Position numbers and translations under genes: made by a program
The notes under the pieces: model-generated
What the model was told of the DNA's origin: nothing
Seen by the model: the letters and a program-made list of their open reading frames with translations, nothing else
Databases searched by the model: none
Source of the DNA: Desulfosediminicola ganghwensis
Lineage (GTDB): Bacteria > Desulfobacterota > Desulfobulbia > Desulfobulbales > Desulfocapsaceae
Assembly (NCBI RefSeq): GCF_005116675.2
Contig: NZ_CP050699.1
Coordinates: 5,155,001 to 5,219,000, forward strand
Direction: 5' to 3'
Length of the DNA stretch: 64,000 nucleotides
Shown: piece after piece, positions 1-7,773 of the stretch
Layout of the letters: every line of letters begins with the position of its first letter
Numbering within the stretch: the stretch's first letter is position 1

Positions 1-147
1 TAAGCGGGAAGCCCACTCTAAGATGAGATTTCCCATGGCATTAGCCATCTGAAGGCTCGTTGTAGACTACAACGTTGATAGGTCAGGTGTGGAAGCGTGG
101 CAACACGTGGAGCTAACTGATACTAATAAGCCGTGCGGCTTATCCAC
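1..147 (+). rRNA. rrl: 23S ribosomal RNA, 3' end (partial)
   Basis: The sequence matches the conserved 3' terminus of bacterial 23S rRNA, including the stretch around 60-95 (GTTGTAGACTACAACGTTGA) and 110-140 (GGAGCTAACTGATACTAATA followed by the closing stem). The gene enters from the left edge of the window. The exact 3' end is estimated from the end of the terminal stem. It is followed by a roughly 200-base AT-rich spacer with no tRNA and then the 5S gene, the usual order of a bacterial rRNA operon. Confidence 0.95.
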
Positions 148-349
148 TTCTTTTGATTAAATACAACTACTACTACCCTACTATTCGATTATCGAACATT
201 TTTGAATATTCGTCAGTATCTCTTAATTGATACGAACGTTCAGCAGCGCTCAATATTTTTACCAGCAGACCGGTTGGTTATACAACCAGGTATGCCGAGC
301 GGGCTGATCGTGAAAAGATTGAGTGCTGATGAAGGTTCGCCGAATTTTT

Positions 350-463
<114 letters not shown>

Positions 464-472
464 TCTTTATAC

Positions 473-512
473 AAAAGCCCCGATCAGATTATTTCTGGTC
501 GGGGCTTTTTGT
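473..512 (+). terminator. rRNA operon Rho-independent terminator
   Basis: A GC-rich hairpin with arms GCCCCGATCAG and CTGGTCGGGGC is followed by a T run, directly after the 5S gene. One G-T pair breaks perfection. A near-identical terminator with a perfect stem is found at 3318-3358 after the duplicated 5S remnant. Confidence 0.93.
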
Positions 513-579
513 TGTGTAAATTGCGATTGAGCACTGGTCTGAGGGTAGAAGTCAGAAGCCAGAGGTAAAACGTAAAGCG

Positions 580-587
580 TTCTTAAA
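580..587. repeat. IS66 target-site duplication, left copy
   Basis: TTCTTAAA at 580-587 is repeated exactly at 2999-3006 on the other side of the IS66 element. The uninterrupted site is visible in the duplicated spacer at 3426-3433. Confidence 0.95.
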
Positions 588-670
588 GTAAGCGACCAAT
601 AAACCCCATCTTTTCAGTCCTATAAATTCATGTTCCAGTATGCCTCACCATAACCAAGGAGGTATACATC

Positions 671-1009
671 GTGAACGGCACAATCTCGAAACTACAGCAG
701 AAGCAGGAATACTGGCAAAAACATATCACTGCTTGGCAATCAAGTAATCTGAGTCAGAAAACCTATTGTCAATCGCACGGCATTGCTCTGGCGACATTTG
801 GCTACTGGAAGCGCAAACTAAAAAACCTGAATGATAGGCAGGTTGCGTTTTACCCACTTACTGTACCAGCAACACTTCCAGATAATCCTGTTACGGCTTC
901 TCCTGCTAGCATCGCAGTACATGTCAATCGATTTAAGCTCGAAATTCAGAGTGACTTCTGCGCCGAACAATTGAAAAAAGCTGTGAAGACCCTGGAGCAG
1001 CTAACATGA
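671..1009 (+). CDS. tnpA: IS66 family accessory protein TnpA
   Basis: This 112-residue protein is the small first product of the IS66 element. It has a helix-turn-helix-like N-terminal half (around residues 20-50, with the SQKTYCQSHGIALATFGYWK region) that is characteristic of IS66 TnpA/OrfA. It starts at a GTG preceded by a strong ribosome-binding site (AAGGAGG, about 8 bases upstream). Its stop overlaps the tnpB start by four bases, so the two are translationally coupled. In IS66 elements TnpA and TnpB are needed for transposition but are not the catalytic subunit; TnpA is probably DNA binding. Confidence 0.9.
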   Translation: MNGTISKLQQKQEYWQKHITAWQSSNLSQKTYCQSHGIALATFGYWKRKLKNLNDRQVAFYPLTVPATLPDNPVTASPASIAVHVNRFKLEIQSDFCAEQLKKAVKTLEQLT

Positions 1010-1353
1010 TTCCCACTCCAGCAAATGTCCGAGTCTACATTGCTCTCGGGGTTACCGATATGCGCAAGTCAATAAACGGTTTGTCTCTTCTTGTTGAAGA
1101 TCAGTTTGACCTCGATCTTTTCTCGGGCAGTCTGTTCGCTTTCTGTAATAGGAAAAGGGATATGGTCAAGATCCTTTACTGGTATCAAAATGGTTTTTGC
1201 ATCTGGCAAAAACGACTTGAGGCAGATGTCTTTCGTTGGCCGGAATCAGAAGAAGAGGTAATTGAAGTCCATGAAACTGCTTTGCAGTGGCTTTTACATG
1301 GGCTTGATGTGCAACAGGCTCACATGCAACTTAGCTACAATTCAGTATCATAA
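1006..1353 (+). CDS. tnpB: IS66 family accessory protein TnpB (Orf2-like)
   Basis: This 115-residue protein has the hallmark IS66 Orf2 segments: GVTDMRKSINGL near residue 16, then LFAFCNRKRDMVKILYW and the C-terminal RLEADVFRWP. It starts within the tnpA stop (ATGA overlap). The family usually has 110-120 residues, so this copy is full length. Its biochemical role is unresolved in the family; it is required for IS66 transposition. The next gene, tnpC, begins about 60 bases downstream. Confidence 0.93.
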   Translation: MIPTPANVRVYIALGVTDMRKSINGLSLLVEDQFDLDLFSGSLFAFCNRKRDMVKILYWYQNGFCIWQKRLEADVFRWPESEEEVIEVHETALQWLLHGLDVQQAHMQLSYNSVS

Positions 1354-1415
1354 TATTTATGGAAATATTGCTTGAACTAGCTGTTATGGCAATGTTTATG
1401 TGGTATATTGCACAC

Positions 1416-2987
1416 ATGAATTTCGATACAGCAAACCTTCCTGATGACCCGGCAGAACTCAAACGACTTCTCGTTGAAACCCAACGTCGTTACGAGCGGG
1501 AAACCGAGCTTTTACGAGAGCAGGTTCGTCTACTCTATGCCAAACTGTTTGGCAAAAAAAGTGAAAAAGGAGGAGCCGAAGCAGGCGTGATGCAACTGCC
1601 TCTCTTTGACATGCCTGAACCTGAGGTTGAGCCAGTTGCCGAGGTTGTTGAAGTCCCTGAACATACTCGAGCGAAACGAGGCCGCAAGCCGTTACCGGCT
1701 AACCTGCCCAGGGTCGAAATCGTACATGACATTCCCGAAGATGATAAAGTCTGCAATTGTGGGGCGGAGCTGGATCGTATAGGTGAGGATATTTCCGAAA
1801 AGTTGGATATCGTCCCAGCTATTATACGGGTTGTGCGTCATATTCGCCCTAAATATGCTTGTAAAGCCTGTGAAGGATTGGAGTCTGAAGGGCCAGTGGT
1901 GAAAATTGCACCACCGCCAAAGCAGATTATCAGCAAGGGAATTGCTACCGCGGGCTTACTCGCCCATATACTTACTGCAAAATTCTGTGATGCACTGCCA
2001 TTTTACCGGCAGGAAAGACAATTTTCCCGGCTGGGAGCTGAAATACCCAGGGCAACCATGGCTAATTGGGCAATGAAAGCTGCCGGTGCCTGCACACCAC
2101 TTCTTGAACTGCTGTGGCGAGAGATTCATTCCGGTCCGTTAATCAATATCGATGAAACCTCGGTTCAGGTTCTGGCTGAACCGGGGCGGTCACCAACAAC
2201 TAAATCGTATATGTGGATATGTCGCGGTGGTGATCCACATCATCCCGGCCTGATCTATCATTATGCTCCAAGTCGTTCAGCCAAAATTGCAAGGGAGCTG
2301 CTTGCGGGATATCGTGGAGCCGTGCAATCAGATGGTTACGCTGGGTACGACTTTCTTGATACGCAACCGAATATTGCCCACGCTGGCTGTTGGGCTCATG
2401 TTCGCCGTAAATTTGTTGATGCACAAAAAGGTCGTGGCAAAACCAAAAAGGCGGGCAGCACCGATGTAGCGCTGAACTATATTCGACAAATTTATGCAAT
2501 TGAAAAAGAGGCAGCTAAACAAGGTCTTGCAGATGAAGACCTGCTTGCCTTGCGTCGAAAAAAGGCTCGGCCGATTCTGGAAGATTTCTTCCTTTGGCTG
2601 AGCAAAAAGTCTAGCCAAGTGACACCGAAGAGTTTGCTTGGATCTGCGGTGAATTATACCCTCAACCAGTGGAAACGCTTATTGGTCTACCTCGATATTC
2701 CTGAAATGACGCCGGACAATAATGCCGCTGAGAACGCAATACGCCCATTTGTCGTTGGCAGAAAAAACTGGCTGTTTGCAGGAACACAGGAAGGTGCTAA
2801 GGCGAGCGCCGTGATCTATAGCCTGGTTGAAACAGCCAAGGCCAATAATTTGGAACCGTATAACTACCTTCGATATCTATTTGAAAAATTACCGTTTGCA
2901 GAATCTCGTTCAGAGCTGTTGAAACTTTTGCCGATGAATTTAAAAGCTGACGATCTACGAATAGCTGGAAATGTGAGTGGGGTTTAA
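1416..2987 (+). CDS. tnpC: IS66 family transposase TnpC
   Basis: This is the DDE transposase of the element, 523 residues from the ATG at 1416; an upstream in-frame ATG at 1359 would add 19 residues and cannot be excluded, as neither has a clear ribosome-binding site. The N-terminus has a leucine-rich coiled coil, then a basic AKRGRKPLP region and a Cys-containing zinc-binding-like segment (VCNCG, KYACKAC). The catalytic DDE region shows NIDETSVQV, VQSDGYAGYD and NNAAENAIRPF, giving the three acidic residues. No frameshift or stop is present, so the element could be active. Confidence 0.95.
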   Translation: MNFDTANLPDDPAELKRLLVETQRRYERETELLREQVRLLYAKLFGKKSEKGGAEAGVMQLPLFDMPEPEVEPVAEVVEVPEHTRAKRGRKPLPANLPRVEIVHDIPEDDKVCNCGAELDRIGEDISEKLDIVPAIIRVVRHIRPKYACKACEGLESEGPVVKIAPPPKQIISKGIATAGLLAHILTAKFCDALPFYRQERQFSRLGAEIPRATMANWAMKAAGACTPLLELLWREIHSGPLINIDETSVQVLAEPGRSPTTKSYMWICRGGDPHHPGLIYHYAPSRSAKIARELLAGYRGAVQSDGYAGYDFLDTQPNIAHAGCWAHVRRKFVDAQKGRGKTKKAGSTDVALNYIRQIYAIEKEAAKQGLADEDLLALRRKKARPILEDFFLWLSKKSSQVTPKSLLGSAVNYTLNQWKRLLVYLDIPEMTPDNNAAENAIRPFVVGRKNWLFAGTQEGAKASAVIYSLVETAKANNLEPYNYLRYLFEKLPFAESRSELLKLLPMNLKADDLRIAGNVSGV

Positions 2988-2998
2988 TTACCGCTTAC

Positions 2999-3006
2999 TT
3001 CTTAAA
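2999..3006. repeat. IS66 target-site duplication, right copy
   Basis: TTCTTAAA, identical to 580-587, directly abuts the right inverted repeat of the IS66 element. Confidence 0.95.
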
Positions 3007-3061
3007 CACTTCTCACTTCTCCCCTCCCCCTATCTGTTCATGGCCAAAAGGTTTTTCTACA

Positions 3062-3307
3062 GTCATAGCGAAGAGGCTCCACCCGTTCCCATCACGAACA
3101 CGGAAGTTTCCTGAAAAGTTCACCCCTTCGGTCGAGTCGATATGGCGCCGCTCGCTGCGTCGCTTGCGAGCCCGGTATATAGCCATATTACCGGGCTCAC
3201 GTCTCCTTACCAGCAGCACCATCCCAACCCGTGACCTTCTCAGGATCAGCTCTTCAGCGCCGATGGTACTGCATGGGAGACTGTGTGGGAGAGTAGGTCG
3301 CCGCCGA
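3062..3307 (+). pseudogene. 5S rRNA pseudogene, copy 2, split by a 137-bp insert
   Basis: The 5' half of 5S (3062-3108) and 3' half (3247-3307) are both recognisable and nearly identical to the intact gene at 350-463, but the middle is interrupted by the inverted-repeat element at 3109-3245. The 5' pairing arm CGGCG is replaced by CTACA, so the closing helix cannot form. The copy keeps its own terminator at 3318-3358 and about 180 bases of downstream spacer identical to those of copy 1, showing that a block of 5S, terminator and spacer was duplicated. Confidence 0.88.
3109..3245. mobile_element. MITE-like inverted-repeat element inside 5S pseudogene
   Basis: This 137-bp insert has terminal inverted repeats: TCCTGAAAAGTTCAC at the left matches the reverse complement of the right end, TCCTGAGAAGGTCAC, at 13 of 15 positions. 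Inside lies a second inverted repeat (GAGCCCGGTATAT against ATATTACCGGGCTC, near 3169-3199). It encodes nothing. Size and ends fit a miniature non-autonomous transposon or a REP/ERIC-like repeat. I see no clear target duplication. A truncated copy is at 3536-3592. Confidence 0.6.
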
Positions 3308-3317
3308 TTTTTTATAC

Positions 3318-3358
3318 AAAAAGCCCCGATCAGATTATTTCTGATCGGGGCTTTTTGT
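3318..3358 (+). terminator. Duplicated rRNA-type terminator
   Basis: AAAAAGCCCCGATCAG (3318-3333) and CTGATCGGGGCTTTTT (3341-3356) form a perfect stem with a T run. It is the copy of the terminator at 473-512 and follows the broken 5S copy 2. Confidence 0.9.
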
Positions 3359-3488
3359 TGTGTAAATTGCGATTGAGCACTGGTCTGAGGGTAGAAGTCA
3401 GAAGCCAGAGGTAAAACGTAAAGCGTTCTTAAACACTTCTCACTTCTCCCCTCCCCCTATCTGTTCACGGCCAAAATGTTTTTCTACA

Positions 3489-3647
3489 GTCATAGCGAAG
3501 AGGCTCCGCCCTTTCCCATCACAAACACGGAAGTTTCCTGAAAAGTTCACCCCTTCGGTCGGGTCGAGATGGCGCCGCTCGCTGCGTCGCTTATCTATCG
3601 CCGATGGTACTGCATGGGAAACTGTGTGGGAGGCAGGGTCGCCGCCA
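3489..3647 (+). pseudogene. 5S rRNA pseudogene, copy 3, truncated
   Basis: A third 5S remnant: 5' part at 3489-3535 and 3' part at about 3599-3647. It is more diverged than copy 2 (for example GCCCTTTCCCATCACAAACA), and about 57 bases of the left end of the insert element replace the centre. The final stem lacks its partner and no terminator follows. The 3007-3062 and 3434-3488 stretches before copies 2 and 3 are nearly identical, marking them as products of the same tandem duplication. Confidence 0.82.
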
Positions 3648-3686
3648 ATTCTTTATACATAAACAAAAAAATCAAACTGTACCTTT

Positions 3687-4124
3687 CTATATCACACACG
3701 ATGTGACAGCAAACCGTTGATGGCCACTCGCTTTACGCTCATACATTTCCTGCACGTCAACACTCATTGTCGCCACTGGACGAGCAAGCAATCGCCTCAA
3801 ACCGATTTCTTCACCACTCACTTCACAATAGCCATATTCCCGATCTGCAATTCGTTCAAGCGCATAATCGATATCCCGTATCAATTTCTGCTGTCGATGT
3901 CTCGTCTGCAAGTCTCGGCTCATATCTGTGTGATTTGAGCTTTGGTCTACCGGATCCGGCTTACGAATATTGGTCTCTTTTAAGTTTTTTGAAAAACCTG
4001 CAATTGAAGCCACCAGTTCAACTCGCCGTGTGACAAGCTGAACTCTGAAAAATTCGAGTTGACGCTCATTCATGTACTCTTCATCTTCAGTTGGCCGGTA
4101 CTCTTTGATCCTCTGTGCTGCCAT
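3687..4124 (-). CDS. DksA/TraR family regulator with degenerate zinc finger
   Basis: A 145-residue DksA-like protein, which in the family binds in the secondary channel of RNA polymerase and acts with ppGpp on rRNA and amino-acid promoters. The coiled-coil tip motif is DPVDQS (57-62), compared with DPVDRA in E. coli, so the tip Ala is Ser. The C-terminal globular domain keeps GEEIGLRRLLARP but only one of four zinc-ligand cysteines: C100 is kept, and positions 103, 121 and 124 are Ser, Ser and Val. This resembles zinc-independent DksA2-type proteins. The start has a strong ribosome-binding site (AAGGAGGGAG). It is a single-gene unit next to the rRNA operon remnant. Confidence 0.88.
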   Translation of the reverse strand: MAAQRIKEYRPTEDEEYMNERQLEFFRVQLVTRRVELVASIAGFSKNLKETNIRKPDPVDQSSNHTDMSRDLQTRHRQQKLIRDIDYALERIADREYGYCEVSGEEIGLRRLLARPVATMSVDVQEMYERKASGHQRFAVTSCVI

Positions 4125-4430
4125 TACTCCCTCCTTCGCATTTATATATCCGCTTTTGAAAATAATGTTCGATGATCAGTCAACCTGGAGCACTACTGTT
4201 TTATTCCTGTCCTATCCTTGTATCTGGTCTCTTTTAGCTTTCTGTTAATTACAGGTAAGAAAATACCCTTTTTCTATTCCTTTTTTGAATGTGGCGTCTG
4301 GCGAGGCTCCGTTTAAATTTCTTTCTGCGTAAAATTGTTATGTTACCCGATGGCACTATGGAGCTATCCATGCTAATCTGGGGCCCAATATAGCACTAAC
4401 CATGATGCAAATTTCTTACCACAGGCCCAA
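4125..4430. other. Divergent intergenic region, nothing recognised
   Basis: About 306 bases between the divergent DksA-like gene and the ABC exporter. It must carry both promoters. I see the DksA ribosome-binding site at its left edge and AT-rich stretches, but no convincing -35/-10 pair, hairpin or RNA gene. Confidence 0.5.
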
Positions 4431-6182
4431 ATGAGTCGAATATCTCAATATATAGCACTTGCTGGAACTATAACTCCCAAACGTGGTGTTCTCCTTCTAC
4501 TCATTGGCCTGATGCTCATTGAAAATGGTCTTGCATTATGCACTCCATGGATTGCCGGACAACTGACCAACACCATCTTAACAGACAGCTCTGATTCGAT
4601 TTTTTCATATCAACAAATATTAGGTATCTGGTTTTTAATAATTATCGTCCAAACCATTTTTGGCTATTTTCACGGCGTTTTGTCCTCTACCACCAGTGAA
4701 AGAATGCTTACCAGAATGCGAAACAGGATTTATACGCATCTGCAAAGTTTGCCGTTATCATTTCACAATGAACGCAAGCACGGTGAGACGCTCGCACTGA
4801 TTACCAATGAAAGCGCGATCATCAGCTTTTTCGTTACTGGCACCTTAATAAGTATTTTGCCACAATTGCTTACCGCTGCTGGTGCAGTTCTCTGCGTCGC
4901 ACTGATTAGCCCTCTTATCGCTTCACTCATCACATTTCTGGTTCCAATTTTTTTTATCGCCATAAAACTGCTGGGGCGGCAAATCAGACCTATTTCCAAA
5001 AAACTCATGGATCAATATGCAGCTACCTTCTCTCTTGCTGAAGAGAACCTCGGAGCGCTTGCACTCATAAAAGCATCTAACAGAGAGCGTCATGAAAACC
5101 AGAGATTTACGGCCAGCAATGAACGACTTTTCAACCTCAACGCTCAATACATTCGAGAACAAGGCCGGTTAGCACCTGTTATAAAATTCCTGGCCACCTC
5201 AATAGTCCTTCTCATTCTATTTCTGGCAGGTGAGCATATTGCTTCTGGTGCTATCAGCACTGGAGAGATAGTCACTGTAGTGATGTATGGTATGCTGCTT
5301 ACCCAGCCCATCAGCAGGCTTGCCGACATTTATGGCCAGATCCAGCGTACCAGAAGTGCAGCCGACAAATTATTGGATGTTCTGCACCTCGCCCCCGAAG
5401 ATCTCGATGGCGGCCCACCGCTTCAGACAGTTGACGGTACAATTTCTTTTGATCGAGTATGCTTTTCCTACCCTGGACGAACGACTATCATCAATGATTT
5501 TTCTCTTTCCATTTCCAAAGGGGAACTGATAGCTATTGTTGGTGAAAACGGTTCCGGAAAATCCACGATTGCTCACCTTCTCATGCGCCTCTATTCCCCG
5601 GACAAAGGTACCATCACCATAGATGGTACAGACATTTCCAGTGTTTCCCTGAATAGCCTGCGCAGGCAGATTGGTTATGTCCAGCAAAACGTGATGCTTT
5701 TCAACACCACGGTTAAAGACAACATCCGTTTCGCCAGGCCTGATGCCAGTGATGAGGAAATTCTCAAGGCAGCACACGCATCTCACTCCAGTAAGTTTAT
5801 TTCCGAACTTCCTGGCGGTTTTGATACCATCATAGGTGATCACGGTGTTAAACTTTCGGGTGGCCAGAAACAAAGGCTTTCGCTTGCACGCGCATTGCTT
5901 ATGAATTCACCAATACTCATTCTGGATGAAGCAACAGCAATGTTCGACCCGGAAGGTGAGATAGCTTTTTTGCAGGAAAACCGCCCTGCATTTCAGCAAA
6001 AAACCGTAATTATCATTACGCACAGACCAGCCAGCCTGCAATTAGCCGATAGAATCATCCATATCGACAAGGGACGTCTGGTTCATATCGAAGAACCGGC
6101 ACTTGCAAAAAACTCATGTCACTCGTATAACTTGCAGGATTCTTATTTACCGTCTCAATCCGCTCAACCGAATTTCTCGTAA
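4431..6182 (+). CDS. ABC transporter, fused permease-ATPase (MsbA-like exporter)
   Basis: A 583-residue half-transporter of the type IV exporter fold. Residues 1-310 form the six-helix membrane domain; the C-terminal ATPase has Walker A GENGSGKST (from residue 371), signature LSGGQKQRL (about 474), Walker B ILILDEATA (about 497-505) and H-loop ITHRP (about 531). The D-loop reads ATAMFDPEGE rather than the common TSALD, a modest variation. Such proteins dimerise and export lipids, peptides or drugs; the substrate cannot be read from sequence. No partner genes are adjacent, and glmU lies 172 bases downstream on the same strand. Confidence 0.88.
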   Translation: MSRISQYIALAGTITPKRGVLLLLIGLMLIENGLALCTPWIAGQLTNTILTDSSDSIFSYQQILGIWFLIIIVQTIFGYFHGVLSSTTSERMLTRMRNRIYTHLQSLPLSFHNERKHGETLALITNESAIISFFVTGTLISILPQLLTAAGAVLCVALISPLIASLITFLVPIFFIAIKLLGRQIRPISKKLMDQYAATFSLAEENLGALALIKASNRERHENQRFTASNERLFNLNAQYIREQGRLAPVIKFLATSIVLLILFLAGEHIASGAISTGEIVTVVMYGMLLTQPISRLADIYGQIQRTRSAADKLLDVLHLAPEDLDGGPPLQTVDGTISFDRVCFSYPGRTTIINDFSLSISKGELIAIVGENGSGKSTIAHLLMRLYSPDKGTITIDGTDISSVSLNSLRRQIGYVQQNVMLFNTTVKDNIRFARPDASDEEILKAAHASHSSKFISELPGGFDTIIGDHGVKLSGGQKQRLSLARALLMNSPILILDEATAMFDPEGEIAFLQENRPAFQQKTVIIITHRPASLQLADRIIHIDKGRLVHIEEPALAKNSCHSYNLQDSYLPSQSAQPNFS

Positions 6183-6354
6183 GTTTTTTGCAGAAACAAT
6201 GAAACGGATGCGATTTTCAGCCAAATCTGCAATTCGCTTCTACTTCAGTATTTTGGTAGTAACCAGATACTCCCGCTGACGGGTATCCTCCCTGCCCCTG
6301 CATGAGCTGATAAGAAATCCGGGAAAAACGCTGAATATCTATCAGAGGAAATCA

Positions 6355-7380
6355 ATGGGTAACACAACACCACTATCAATAATCATACTCGCTGCCGGCA
6401 AAGGCACCCGGATGAAGTCCTTAAAAGCCAAGGTATTGCACCCTGTCTTCGGGGCACCGATGGTCCACCATGTATTGGATGCAGCCAACGGCTTACAGGC
6501 TGCACACACCATTGTCATTGTCGGTCATCAAAAGGAAGAAGTTATTGCAGCTTTGCCACAGTATGATATCACCCCGGTAACCCAAGAAGAGCAACTGGGA
6601 ACAGGTCATGCCGTTCTGATTGCCGAGGATTCAGTACCCGTTGATGTGGAAACCGTCATGGTTCTTTGCGGCGACACTCCGCTGATACAACCGGATACCC
6701 TCATTGAGATGTATAATAAGCATACTGAATCGGGTGCTGTCCTTACGGTGATGACGACCATGCTGGACAATCCCAAAAACTATGGCAGGATTTTGAGTGA
6801 TGCCAATCAGAGAGTTCTTGGCATAGTCGAAGAAAAAGACGCCTCCAGTGAACAGAAAAAAATCTCTGAGATCAACGCCGGGATCTATTGCGTAAAACGT
6901 AAATTTCTCTTTCAGGCCTTAAAACAAGTTGGCACCGATAACAGCCAGGGTGAAGTGTATTTGACCGATATCGTAGCCATTGCTGTGCATCAGGATCTTC
7001 TGGTAGAGAAATACATTGCTCCAAGAAGTGGTGACGTTCTTGGCGTCAATTCCCGGGTGGAACTTGCCCAGGCCGACCGTGAGCTACAGAAACGAAGAAA
7101 CGAGGCTGTCATGATGGAGGGTGTTACACTTCAATTGCCCGAAACTATAACAATATCAAACGACTCAACTGTTGGTGGTGATAGTCTGATCGAAAAAGGT
7201 GTCACAATCACCAAATCTTGCACCGTCGGCGAGCAGTGCCTTATCCGTCAGGGAGTTATCTTAAGAAATTGCCAGGTTGGGAACAATGTTATAGTAGGAG
7301 CCTATTCGGTTCTTGAAGACGTCACGATTGCAGACGATACAGCAGTGGCGCCCTACTCTACCTCCATTATTGCAGATTAG
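6355..7380 (+). CDS. glmU: UDP-N-acetylglucosamine pyrophosphorylase, short GlmU
   Basis: The N-terminal uridyltransferase domain is complete: LAAGKGTRMKSLKAK (residues about 11-25), EEQLGTGHAV, VLCGDTPLI and the GEVYLTDIV segment. It makes UDP-GlcNAc from GlcNAc-1-phosphate and UTP for peptidoglycan and LPS. The protein has 341 residues against about 456 in bifunctional GlmU. Only the first hexapeptide turns of the C-terminal beta helix (about 255-341) remain, so the acetyltransferase active site is missing. No continuation of the domain was seen downstream. Glucosamine-1-phosphate acetylation must be done by another protein. A ribosome-binding site (AGAGGAAAT) precedes the ATG. Confidence 0.9.
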   Translation: MGNTTPLSIIILAAGKGTRMKSLKAKVLHPVFGAPMVHHVLDAANGLQAAHTIVIVGHQKEEVIAALPQYDITPVTQEEQLGTGHAVLIAEDSVPVDVETVMVLCGDTPLIQPDTLIEMYNKHTESGAVLTVMTTMLDNPKNYGRILSDANQRVLGIVEEKDASSEQKKISEINAGIYCVKRKFLFQALKQVGTDNSQGEVYLTDIVAIAVHQDLLVEKYIAPRSGDVLGVNSRVELAQADRELQKRRNEAVMMEGVTLQLPETITISNDSTVGGDSLIEKGVTITKSCTVGEQCLIRQGVILRNCQVGNNVIVGAYSVLEDVTIADDTAVAPYSTSIIAD

Positions 7381-7773
7381 GGCTGACTCATAGGCTCCGG
7401 TACAGATATCGGAAAAGTGGCAAGGCGATCCTGTAAACATCATTGGTTTGACGCTGCTTCATACCGGCAGACCCATGGCCGTGCTTGACATGAAAATACC
7501 GCTGTGCCAAGCTGTTATCTAAAGCGGACCATACCAATCCTACGCCAGAGACATGCCGTATGTTCACCGATGGAGAATCGAGACCTTGCATACCTTCCTG
7601 AACAGCCGGAACGCTAAAGTTCAGGTCTGAATAGGTTGTATTTCAATTTCACCAAATACAGATATTGGTGGTATAGTAGAGTAATTTACTTCAATAACTG
7701 ATCGTAATATTGTAGACAATACACTTCTTAAATTCTCAGCCTTATTTCCATTCAATAGATTACGGAGCCTACC
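7381..7773. other. Intergenic region, no gene recognised
   Basis: A 393-base gap between glmU and the AICAR transformylase gene. It is AT-rich toward its right end and carries the ribosome-binding site (ACGGAGCC) of the next gene. No hairpin, RNA gene or glmU 3' remnant was identified. Confidence 0.5.

Larger units (their letters stand above)
588..2998 (+). mobile_element. Complete IS66-family insertion sequence
   Basis: The element is 2411 bp. It begins GTAAGCGACCAATAAACCCC (588-607) and ends with GGGGTTTAATTACCGCTTAC (2979-2998), which are imperfect inverted repeats with the GTAAGCG tip typical of IS66. It is flanked by an identical 8-bp target duplication TTCTTAAA at 580-587 and 2999-3006; 8 bp is the IS66 standard. 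It carries tnpA, tnpB and tnpC in the usual order, all intact. Removing the element and one repeat copy restores a spacer identical to the one at about 3394-3470, which proves the insertion boundaries. The exact duplication and intact genes suggest a recent insertion. Confidence 0.97.
464..3488. repeat. Tandemly duplicated 5S-downstream spacer (interrupted by IS66)
   Basis: Bases 464-587 joined to 3007-3062 (that is, with the IS66 and one target copy removed) match 3308-3488 almost base for base, including terminator, the AGTCAGAAGCCAGAGG stretch and a CT-rich tract. The repeated block is about 180 bp and carries no gene. It shows that the duplication predates the IS66 insertion, because only the first copy is interrupted. 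Confidence 0.85.
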
